Below, one piece after another: positions 12,801 through 25,100 of a stretch of DNA of 64,000 nucleotides. The position numbers and the translations under genes are program-made. Each line of letters begins with the position of its first letter. Positions within the stretch are counted from its first letter, which is position 1. The DNA lies in contig JH153212.1 of assembly GCA_000226015.1 (NCBI GenBank), positions 604,518 through 668,517 of the forward strand, written 5' to 3'. The DNA comes from Mnemiopsis leidyi. Its lineage: Eukaryota > Ctenophora > Tentaculata > Lobata > Bolinopsidae. The notes under the pieces are model-generated. The model made no database searches. It saw nothing but the letters and a program-made list of their open reading frames with translations, and was not told where the DNA came from.

Positions 12801-15800
12801 GATCAAAAGATCAAGTGTCTCCAAAAGTAGGGGACTCAGATCAACCTGAGCAGCTCTGACGAAAACATTCAAGTCAAGTCCTGCAGGGAATGTCAGAGGA
12901 ATACAACTGGAAATGACACCCTTGGCTTCGCAAGGTATTTCACAGACGTAAGAATATCTGACAGACTCAGGACCTATACTCCATCTTCCATCTGGAGTCA
13001 TGATAGACGCAAGTCCCATTCTTGGTCGTGAGGGTCCTTGCCAGTTTTGAATATGTACCATATCTTTGTTCAAGCATTTTCCTTCCTCAGTGATTCCAAT
13101 CCATGACAATGTGCTAAGTTTAGATTTTATAGCAGATTGATGCCAGGAGTTTCTAGGACAGGCTAAGTTACCTCCTTGAGCCTTGCAGCTAGCGACAGCC
13201 TGAGCGTATGTAGCAGGAACAGAAACAAGAGAGAAGGTAACGCCACTAACAGTGTCTGCTAGCCGTAGAGTGCTCCTCGCCGCGCTAGAAATGTCATCAG
13301 GAACGCAGGAAGTGTCACTACCTACCTCGCACTCTTGTTCGCACACTCCGTAAGCTCTACCACTAGCAGTCTTCCACATTCCCTGGACTGAAGAATCTGA
13401 GCTGTACTGCATAACCACAGTCGATTCAGAGCCCCTTTCTGCAGCAAAGTTACCGAAGTCCAAGGAGTCTCCGTTGGAACACCTCACTCCAGACTCATCA
13501 ACTCCAAGCCAAACATTTGACATCATCTCTTCAGCTAACCTTTGAACAGCAGCTTGCTGTTCGGAGTTCCGAGGACAAGCCACGTTACCTAGAATTCTAG
13601 GATTCACCTGGCAAGCCCGGCTCATTGCCCTGAAGCTAGCGCTCGATCTCACCCCTATGTATTTCCGACCTTTACCACCAGTCACTCTCTGGTTACCACT
13701 AATAACCATATACTCTGGCCAGGAATCGGGATTGGGATCAATTTGCTCGGTTGAAACGTCGACATCCGTAACAAAGACTTTCTTAACACTGGAGAGATCG
13801 TTAGGGAAGCACTGTTGAGTACTTCCGGTAGTACAGGAGATCTCGCAGACAGTTGGCAGTTGATAGGCATTGAAGGACAGCGCTCCTTTAGCAATCCAGG
13901 AACCGTCTGTTTTCATCGCAACGAAGTCCGCTTCACTGTCACCGTTATAGGTGTTTGAAGCCTCTCCTCCGGCAAAGCTGGTCCACTCGGCCAACTCACC
14001 GCTGCTACACTTGAATACCCCCTCCTGTCTTATGTCACTCAACCCTAACCAAACTTCTGATCCTCCGGCAGTTGTCCTGATCATCTGGTTTTGTAGCTCG
14101 TTTCGCGGACAGGCCATCCTGCCGCCCAAGCCTCGACATGCGGCTACCGCACTGTAGTAAGCTTTAGACTCGGATAAGAGACGGTAGAAGTTTCCTGAAA
14201 GTCCTCCCGGAATTTCATACTGCCAAGACCCGGACCCTCTTGAGCCGTCTCCCATTGAGTCCATGTCTTTTTTAAAGAACTTCATAGCGTCAGGAACGTT
14301 GTCTTTCAACCTGAAAATTGGGTTAAAAATTTTAAAAACAATTTTTGTAGATTGAAGGTAATAAAGATACAATTTTCGTATACAACAAATATATAAATAT
14401 ATTAATATTTTCGCAATGATGCCATTGAAATTAACAAAATATAACAGCCGTTTTTGAAGCATCATCAGAAGAAATTCAGAATAACCCCCACCTGTCGGGA
14501 AAACATCCCTCCGAAGTTCCCACAGTACACTCCATCTGACAAACTGCTCCAAACATGTGGTCCGGATAATCATAACTTCCTGTATCTTCCCATTTCAGAT
14601 GATTAGAATTCATCTTATCGTATACAATCACAGTGAAGTCAGCGTCAGTTTCGTCGTTGTAAGAGTTGTCCGGCTGATCTCGTCCCCAGTTACTCCAGCC
14701 CATCATGGCATTACCATCATTACACCTGAACTCTCCGTCCACAAAATAGTCGACAAAACCAAGCCAAGACGTAGACCTGACTACATTCTCTATAGCAGCT
14801 TGGTGGAGAGGGTTCTGGGGACATGCCAGCTTCATGTTCTGAGCTGAACAGGCCGATTCGGCGTCCCAGAAGTTCAGGGTGGATGTGATGTAGAGGAAGG
14901 ATCTGCCAGGAGCGTCTCTGTAGTATGTTTGGAAGTAGTCGCCAAGGGACATCGTACTAGTGGTGTCAGTTTGGGGTGTTCCACCACTAGAACCAGCTCC
15001 TACTATTGTCGAGTACACTGGAGGAAACAGTGTTAGTATTGCGTTGACTTTGGATTTGAAATTCTACAATTAGAAATGAACATTGAACTTTCAATTCAAT
15101 TTTGTTGCCAATCAAGCAAGCAGACAACAACTACATAAGTCGTGCGGGGTACCTGAAAGTAAAGAAACCTGAAAGTACCTGAAAGTAAAGTAAAGAAACA
15201 CTTACAAAGATCAGGGTTGGATTCGGTCTCGACTTCAACATCTTCTGTTTCGTTAGGGATACAGCCTTCATCTCTTCCGACCGTGCAAACTGATAGAAAA
15301 TTAAACGTTTTCAAGAAAACTAGAGAGCTGAGTTTTAGAGGAAAAAACGATTAATGATTATTTGGGAGCTAATTAAAATGTCGAATGCTTACAAAACAGG
15401 TCTCTAAACGTCTTTAATAACTTCCAGAATTGTAGGCGGAAGAAGTTAGTCAAAAACCTCTAGTTATTACATACCATATTGACAGATGGCATTATATTGG
15501 TATCTGTTGCTGGACAAGGAACCCCGCATCTCCCATTCTCCACTTCGAAGTAGAACGGCAAAGTCGGCTTCAGTGTCTGACATATACTGAAAATGGGTTA
15601 TTGTAGGCGATTTGTAGTGTTCGACTAAAGATTTGAAGATATCATGTTCTGTGCTTTGATCCTGATTTGATACACACTACACCGATCTCTTCTTCAATTA
15701 TGCAATAAGTACATCAATTTAAAAAGAGAGGGCGCGATATAAACTTACAGTATTTTTAGGAACACCGTCTTTGAAGTTTGAGTAAGGAACATCTAGAGAG

Positions 15801-18800
15801 TCATAACAGCGATAATCGCCCTCGTCTCTTATATCCTGATAACCTATCCAGGTTGTATCCCTGTAAACACATTCGATTTTAAATTGTCATGTCAATAAAC
15901 CATCTGGCATCGTGAACGTCTTGTTCTCGCAGCAATTTTGGTGTAGCATTCAGTCAGAAATTCCCCCTACCACAATTTCCACAGCACATAAAGTCACTTC
16001 AGCACCAAAACAAAACATCCAACTCACTGTATCTGGGTAGCGGTGATGATGTAGTTCTGGAAGGGGTTTTTAGGGCAGGCCAACACGCCTCCATCTGACC
16101 TACAGTAAGTAACCGCGTTGTAGTAAGTGTTAGCCCTGTTTACATAAGTATACCGGGCACCTGAAACCCCAGATCTGAACGAGAGAGAAACCAGACCTCC
16201 ACTAGCTTGTCTGATCTTCAGAGTTACTCGACCAGCTTGACCACCACCGTCTCCACTTTCAGGTGATTGGTCTCCACCGGCTAGCTTGGCAATGAGACGT
16301 CTGATGGTATCTCTGTCGAGGAGGGACCTGATGTTGCCCGGATCAAACTTATCTATGGTGACCGAGCTGGTGAACAGGAATATGGGTGTTCTAGGAAGTC
16401 GTTCAGACACAAACTCAATGTACACCTGAAACATTATTATTTCAGTTTTAAGAGAAAGTGAGGATGTGAAACTTCGATAGTAAAATAAATCTTTACAAAA
16501 GCAAAGAAAATCCAATTAGAAAAAGCAACTCATACCTGTCGTCCGAAGGTGGAAAAGATGATGGATCCTCTGGGACCAACGCTAAAAGTTCTCACTTCCT
16601 CTCCGTTGGTATCAATCTGAGAAACCTCCCTAGATACAGGGCCGTACAGATACAACATCTTGTCCCTTAAGAAAACATACTGGTCGAGTTCAGGATGGAA
16701 CATGATCCTTGTTTCCCGTCCGGTAAAGGCAGGATATCTCGCTATCTCGACTACTTCAGTACGACTTGGGGTTCCTTGTCTGTAGATTGTTCTAGAACCA
16801 GTGCCTTCCGTCCAGAAGAGCTTGCTGAAGACCGAGCGGATTAGAATTTTGTTGATCGTCGAATATTGGAACACAGATAAAATGATTGTAGTGTATAAGT
16901 CACAGAATCGGTGTGTCAGTCACAGAAATACAATTTGTTTGGGGTGGGTGGAGGTTACAGATTTGACAAGATAATTGTGTAGAGAACCTTGTTGCAGGGC
17001 TATAGGACAGCTGAGATGGTTGGTTGAGAGATGAGTAGAGAACGGTTCTTGTTCCAGTTAGAACCTCAAACATCTCTAATGTTCCTTTAGTTTTGTCCGT
17101 AAAGAATATCCATTTATTCCTGCAACAGTTTCATTTCATGAGGATTACAAAATGAAAAAATAATCGATCAGTCGTTTCAGCCAACTTTTGGTTAATAAGT
17201 GAACAAATATTAATGGTTATTTTAAAAACCATGTCTGAAGTCGCCTAGAATAGAAAGTTTGTCTAGCTACTAAACTTAAAGAGCTGAAAAACGTTAGCTA
17301 CTTAACCATCCTAATTCAAATTTTGCTTTATTGTTGTCCTTTTATTAGAATTTTAAAACTAGGACGGAAGGTTATTGATTATCATATAACTTGTTTATGA
17401 CAACGGTGACAAAGACAGATTTACATCTGAACAAACGGGTAGAGGGCCACGCTTAACAAGTATACAGGAGAGCAAGTGAACCAAATCGTTATTTATAACT
17501 AACCTAGGGTCATACACCATGTCTCCAACACTGTAGATATTATCAACTATGGTGGTTGGGTCGGATGGTCCCACTAGAGAGTCCTCTACAATCCTGGTAT
17601 TATCCTTGACAAAGTAGATTTTCTGAGTTGCAAGGTCCATGGCGACCATCTGTGCTCCGGCTCGTTCAATAACCTGTGATTAGATGGTTGGTAAGTTTTT
17701 TTTGGGTCAATGTTACTCCAATAGTCATGATGAAATTCTAAATCCTTTAAGAATCATCATGAACCAAGAGTGACAGGTCATTAAAGAAGAATCGGCAGTC
17801 AAAAAAACAGAGCAGTAATCAAAAGAATAGAAAAGACACAAATCTGACCTTAGTATCCAACATATTATCTTCTCTAGCTCTGACAACTCGGTTGTTGCTG
17901 ATGAAGTAGACGTATCTGATGATGAACTTCCTGGTTTTAGAGCTGATGTCTTCCCGTGAGAAGGTGGAAGGCCCTACACTAGACACGTCTGATCTAACTG
18001 AACCTAATTCCACTTTCTGTCCTGATTCTATCAGGTAGATGAAAACCTGCACAATAGTTTAGATCAACAATTTTATAGCGTTTTCTGTACAAATCGGTCA
18101 GCATCGACATGAATATCATGAACGATCGTTTGAGAACAGAAAAAGCTGAAGACGAAAAGAAGGTGAAAAAAGAAATGTAGACCAACCCTGTTACCAGAGG
18201 TAATGTAGAACACCCCACCGAGACGAGGAAGTGCTTCAGAAACAAACCGAACCGGATCAGTCTCAATAACCTCCTCTCTTCTAGTCTCCAGATTGTATCT
18301 CATAAATTGTCCATCCCTCAAGAAGTAGATGAAACCACCTGAACCAGTATTCAGATAGGAGATATTCCTCTCGTTGCCACTGAAGGTGGACGGTAAGTCA
18401 ACACTTTGTTGAGCCAATGTTCTCAAGTTCTGCTGTATCAGTTTGAAAGAGCCGAAATCAGCTTCCATCCACATGATAATCCCATCCTCTCTGACACTAA
18501 AGGTTCCCGGAGCTGGTGATTGTCCTGAAGCTAAGGTTCTTCTACTTCCAGTAGCTGGATCATACTCTACCAAAAAGGGTCTCCTCTGATCTGTCATGTC
18601 GACAAAGTAGATCCTCCCAGAGCTGGGTAGGTAGATAAGATCTCTGATCCGATATCCCAGCTGAGTGAGTCTCTGAGTTGTGATGACGTCCCCACTCCAG
18701 TTCTTCCGGTACAGATACCCGTTGTAGAGATAGTAGAGTAGCTGTCTGGAGGGGTCTAACTGAACGTTAGTGAACCCTCTAATGTCTATCGAACTGCTAG

Positions 18801-21800
18801 TTCCGTCCGGCATGGTCATTGTGACCTGCTCTGATGTAACTGAGTAAGTGTAGTCAGCTTTTTCAGGGTTTCCTTTCGGTGTCGTGTCAGCATCTGTTGA
18901 ACCAGAATCTGGATCCCGATTTTGATCAGTTGGTTGTCTAGATCCTGAATCGGTATCAGTTGGTTGTCTAGATCCTGAGTCGGGATCAGTTGGTTGTCTA
19001 GACCCAGAATCAGTATCTGTTGATTCTCTAGACCCAGAATCGGTATCAGTTGGTTGTCTAGACCCAGAATCAGTATCAGTTGGTTCTCTAGACCCAGAAT
19101 CGGTATCAGTTGGTTGTCTAGACCCAGAATCGGTATCAGTTGGTTGTCTAGACCCAGAATCGGTATCAGTTGGTTGTCTTGACCCAGAATCAGTATCAGT
19201 TGGTTGTCTAGATCCAGAATCAGTATCAGTTGGTTGTCTGGATCCAGAATCAGTATCAGTTGGTTGTCTAGATCCAGAATCGGTATCAGTTGGTTGTGTA
19301 GACCCAGAATCGGAATCAGTTGGTTGTCTAGACCCAGAATCGGTATCAGTTGGTTGTGTAGACCCAGAATCGGAATCAGTTGGTTGTCTAGACCCAGAAT
19401 CGGAATCACTTGGTTGTCTAGACCCAGAATCAGTATCAGTTGGTTGTCTAGACCCAGAATTAGAGGCTGGATTGTAGTTAGGATTTGACTCTGATTCAGC
19501 GGTTACACATCCACGGTCTACCCCTACTTCACAAGCTGAAATTATATAAAAAAGGTTACGGCAATGGTAAACAAATAAATTTCAGTCTCAATCATAATGC
19601 AGGGATATGAACATTTGATTACCCTTACGGATCTCTAAAAGTTTTCCGCGGTGTGGGAGCTAATCCGGAAAGAAAACCTTAAAAAAGACCTTTCCCATAA
19701 AAAGAGTAACCTACCTCTCTCGCAGACTGCAGGGAAGGAGTAAACGCTGTACTTGACTGCACCTCTCTGTTCCCACTTTCCACTGTCTGACATCATGACG
19801 GTGAAGTCCGCATCATTATCAGACATGTACTGCAGGATACCATCGTTAGTTTAGGAAATTTCATCTCTAACATAAATCTATACTCTATACTGCATTCTTA
19901 TGAAATTATAACGCAATGTGTTACTTCTCGAAAGTTAACCTTACCATGTTTGAAGGTACGGACTCAAAGTTGAGGAACTCTAGTCTGCTGTTGTCGCTAC
20001 AAACAAATGTTCCTTCTCTCAGCATGTCTTGGACTCCGATCCAAGAGTCCTCCCTGGGACAAAGCATGATTAAAACAAATCTCTAACAGTTTTACGTCGT
20101 GTCACCGAACCGAGAGACCTATAAGATCAAGAGAGAATTAATATTTCATCAAATTCCAAACTTGCACATCAGTTTAACCTGATTATCGAAGCAATTTTCT
20201 GCTGTTGCTGTGAGTTTCTCGGACAGGCGAGATTTCCTCCAAATCGCTTGCAATCTGCAACAGCAGTCCAATAAGCCCCCTTAGGTCTCAAGAAGAAGGT
20301 ATGTCCAGGACCAGGTGTCTCTTCAGGATCCTCAGGTGTTTCGTCTGGTTTATCTCTTGGTTCTTCGGTTGTCAAACATCCGTCATCCTCACCAACAGTG
20401 CACGCTGGACGTAAGTGTGAGTACAAGGTAATGTATAACACCAACAGTGCACGCTGGACGTTAGTGTGAGTACAAGGTAAAGTACACGCTACACGCTACA
20501 CGTTCCATTGATGTAAGTACAAGGTAATGTATAAGGTAGCATTTTTAAAGATTGTTATAAATCATCGTAAAGGCTGAAGTATATCAAAAACAGGCCAAAA
20601 GACAAAAACTGAAATTAAAATTGAACTGAACCTCGTTCACAAACAAATGGGAACTTGTAGGTGTTGTAGATAACAGATCCTCTAGACTCCCAACTACCAT
20701 GGTCAGAGCTATCCGGGTTGTAAACGACGACAGTGTAGTCGGCATCTCTATCTCTACCGTACTGAACAATTCGGTATTACGTTTAGCTTAACACATGTTT
20801 TTAGGGACAGCTAAGAATACGCCTAGTCGTTTGGGCGAAGGATTGTGACTTAGCAATAGCTAATTTTTGAAAAAACTTGATGACCCAGCCTTAATCCCCG
20901 CTCCCAAAAGTTCGATAAAAAGTGCGACTAACAGAGTTAGATTTGCTGGCGAAGTTGGTGAAAGAGTTGAGCATGCCACCAGCTACACACTGGTATCTAC
21001 CCTCCGTGTACACGTCCCTTACTCCGATCCAGCTGGTATCCCTGACAACTCTCATCACCTAAAACAGAGGGTTAATGAGTAACATGTTGCTGTCGTCGCT
21101 ACGTGCTGTTGTCATCGCTACGTGCTGTTGTCATCGCTAGGTGCTGTTGTCGTCGCTACGTGCTGCTGTCGTCGCTACANNNNNNNNNNCATCGCTACGT
21201 GCTGTTGTCATCGCTAGGTGCTGTTGTCGTCGCTACGTGCTGCTGTCGTCGCTACATGCTGTTGTCATCGCTACGCGCTGTTGTCGTCGCTGCGCGCTGT
21301 TGTCGTACGCTACGTGCTGTTGTCGTCGCTACGCGCTGTTGTCGTCGCTACGTGCTGTTGTTATCGCTACGTGCTGTTGTCGTAGCTACGTGCTGTTGTT
21401 ATCGCTACGTGCTGTTGTCGTAGCTACGTGCTGTTGTCATCGCTTCGTGCTGTTGTTATGGCTACGTGCTGTTGTTATCGCTACGTGCTGCTGTCGTCGC
21501 TTCGTGTTGTCGTCGTCGCTACGTGTTGTTGTCGTAGCTACGTGCTGTTGTCATCCCTACGTGCTGTTTTCATCGCTACGTGCTGTTGTTATCGCTACGC
21601 ACTGTTGTTATCGCTACGCACTGTTGTCGTAGCTATGTGCCTTAATCAAAACTCTACCCAACCTGCTCCTGCAGATAGGATGTCTTGGGACAGGCCAAGT
21701 TACCACCGTATCGTTCACAGGTAGACTGAGCGTCCGTGTACGTGACCGGATCCGTAAATGTGAACAGTTTTACGCCTCGGTCTGCAAAATGCAGATAACA

Positions 21801-22134
21801 GTGTAATAACAAAATTAATTGGAAGAAGGTTATTTTTGGTCTACATGATATTCGCACTTTATTTTTTATGTCTTAGCGTCTCTAATTGATTTAGCCGACA
21901 TAAAATTTGATTATGAAGATGGAACTAAGGCCAAGTCAACTCACTGGTGGGGCAACTAGCAGGACTAATACAGCGGTTGTTGTACCAGATTGGGACACTG
22001 CCGGGACACTGACATCTCCTGACACACTGCCGAGTGCACACCACATTCTGTTGGTCACATGTCTGGATACACGCCGACCCGCACTCTGTAAACCGCCGTC
22101 CTCCGGAACACTCTTTTTCGATTTCAGATTCGGA

Positions 22135-22179
<45 letters not shown>

Positions 22180-25100
22180 ACGTTCAGGATCTGGAGCAGC
22201 AGTCTCGTCGCCGGGCTGCTCCTTCATTTGAACTTCATCAGGGACACAGTCACTTCCGGCACTCACAGTACACACTGAAACCAAAATTTTACTTGGTGGA
22301 AATATTACTTATTGACCTGCTGAATGAAAACAGTAAATGAATTAGATGAAATAAAAGAGTAAAAATTTGATTTTTTATACCATCCAAACAGAAGCAACAT
22401 GCGCTTTTATTGAAGTAGCTTAAAATAGTCTTACTCTTACCAGTTTCACAGATGTATGGGTAGGTGTAGGGGAACCTGAACGATCCCCTGGCATCCCAGA
22501 CACCCGTCTCAGGGAATATGATCCCGAAATCGGCGTCACTGTCCGAACCATACTGGTTGTCAACTTCTTGGAAGTTGTTGAATGTGAGATCTTTCCCAGA
22601 GATACACTTGAAGGTTCCCTCACTAATCATGTCATGAACACCTATCCAAACAACCTCCCTGCGAAATGAAATGTTAGTTCGGGGAGTGTTCAACTACACG
22701 GGTAGGATGTTACTCAAACAAATGTAAAACGTTTTAGAAATGGAAAATTTAAGAAGCAGGAAAAAGCCAATTGAAAATAATTTAAATCAACCAACCTCGA
22801 AGATCTGACAGCATCTGCGACCGCAATGTGCTGCGCCTTGTTTAGAGGACAAGCTAGAGATCCCCCGTTACCAAGCTTCCTGCAGGCTGACTGAGCCGAG
22901 AAGAATGCTAGAGGAGCGGTTATTAGACTGTACTTCTTTCCAGCAGAGCCGGTTATGAACGGGTGGAAATCACTGAAAAGAGAGTTGACTGCACTAGAAT
23001 CATTACTCGAGGAACTACCGTCCATTGTATCACCCATGTCGCTTTCATCCCCTTTATCCATGTCAGTCATATCCCCCTTATCGGCCATGTCAGAATCACC
23101 TCCATCAATCGATTCTTCACGGTTTTTATCAGGATTTCTATTTCCATCCGTCCGAGAACCACTGTCATTATTTCCCTCATCGTCCGTTCCAGGGAAGGGT
23201 ACCTGTATGTCCGTCACGACCCTGTCCGCAGTGAACACAAAGAATGTCTCCTCAGAAGAAGGATCGTACACGAAAACCTTCCGGTCATCAGTAGCGTATA
23301 CTACAACATTCCTGGGACCCAAAGCCAGAGCGGTAACTCCAGCAGGGACAAGTTTCCTGACCTGCCTGGTCCTGAAGTTGTACTGGAAGAGAGTCCCGTC
23401 TCTGAGGTAGAGGACAGTCTCGCTCTCCGTGGGGTGCTCCACTATCTCCACCTCCTCTCCTGTAAAGTACGGATACGTTCCTACAGGACTGTAGTTAGAC
23501 CTCCCGTTCATTGCTCCCTTCATGACCCGGACGTAGCGTCCAGATCCCTGTACCCAGACAAGAGAGCCAGTGGGCGGGAATATTCCCAGTATTGAGGGAC
23601 TGTAGCTGAGGTTCTGATATAATGCTTGACTTGTCTCTCGCTCGATGTAGAACGCTCCGATGAGCTTGTTGTCCACGTCGCTGTAGTAAATAACTCGACT
23701 GGCTGGATCTATTTTTAAATCTCCCACCGTTCCAAGGGTAAGAATAACTTTACGGTCGTTGGGGTCGGTCAGAGATTGCCTAAACACGGATCCTCCAATG
23801 CTGTAGTAGACTGACATCCCTTGCTGGTCGACGACGTAGTTGCTGTAGCCATACTGCTTGGTGGTGGGCTGGTTGCTCTCCAGATTGAAGTGCACAAAGA
23901 CATTACCAGCAGTGTAATGGATAAAAGCAGGCATGTATTCATCTGGAAGAGGTTCAAATGTTGACGAACCATCCCCCGACGGTCTTGAATCATATTTAGA
24001 ATCTCCAGATGAATCTTTCTCGGACATAGAGCCATCGCTGTCCGCATTAGTTCCAGATTCAGAGGATCTACCGCCGTCAGGAATTTTATTAGCTACACAT
24101 CCCTCCTCCTCGCCGACAACACAATCTGGAGACAGATTTTACAAATTACTGAAGACAATAGAATTTATCAAAACCATTTCTTTCCGAAAATAAGGTATAT
24201 CATTCCTTAAGAACTGATGAAGACTTAATATGGTTTAAGGGTCAAACGCCGACCACCGCTCTAGAGCCGTTTAACACCGTTTATTACCGCTCTTTGGTCA
24301 AGCTGGTGACCACTTTTTGGTTAAGACGGTCCATAAACGGCATTAAACGGTCCGATACTGGCGATAGACGACGTTATCCGGTTCAAGAGCGGTGATAAAC
24401 GGTGTTATACGGCTCAAGAGCGGTAATAAACGGTGTTAAACGGCTCTATCGCGATAATAAACGGCTCTTTTAGAGCGGCGGTCGGCGTTTGACCCTTTTC
24501 CCGACTTAAAAATTCGTTTACCTTTTTGACAGGCGTAGGGGAATAAGTATGAATTAAAGGAGGGAGAGCCCTGCATCTGCCATCGACCATGGGCCCTATC
24601 TCCGGGGCTGTGGCGCATAACAGTGAAGTCCGCATCTGTGTCGCTCATGTACTGTTTAAATAGGTGAATGTGAAAATTGTGGGGGTGTCCTCACATAGCG
24701 ATCGTTCATAGCGTAAATTATGGTACTTCACATCACTCATCAAGGCAAAATAAAGTCTCTAAACGCTGTTTCGCAGTGACGCTAAACTTACATTGTTTTG
24801 AGGATCGGTGAGGAAGAATGTCTCGTCTAGAGAGGTTCCTGCTAAACATCTGAGTTTTCCTTCCTTGTACATGTCGGTAACTCCTAGCCAGGTATCCGAC
24901 CTAAAATAAAGTCAAGCTTTTATCAAATTGTACTGTCTTGAACTGATTAATTTTAGATTTCAGGATAATAGCCATCGGGTCAATTTATCACTGCCTTAAC
25001 AAAATTAAGAAATAAAAACCCTGAAACCGATTTCATTTCTCCAGAAGTAAATCGAGCTGCCGGTTCGATTATATTTATTACTGTCATTATATTTATCACT

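Noticed and set aside
18925-19463. CRISPR-like direct repeats
   Set aside because: The units are contiguous without spacers, lie in a eukaryotic exon and encode protein.
18816-19488. Open frames reading IPILGLDNQL and RPRIGISWLS repeats
   Set aside because: Other frames of the 30-bp array. The DTDSGSRQPT frame is the one continuous with flanking domains.
21103-21724. Cys/Leu/Ala-rich open frames on the plus strand
   Set aside because: They are the 19-bp minisatellite read through, including the N gap.
9024-24900. Separate C-type lectin genes in place of one
   Set aside because: Every neighbouring exon pair is joined in compatible phase, and no internal signal peptide or terminal stop was found between domains.
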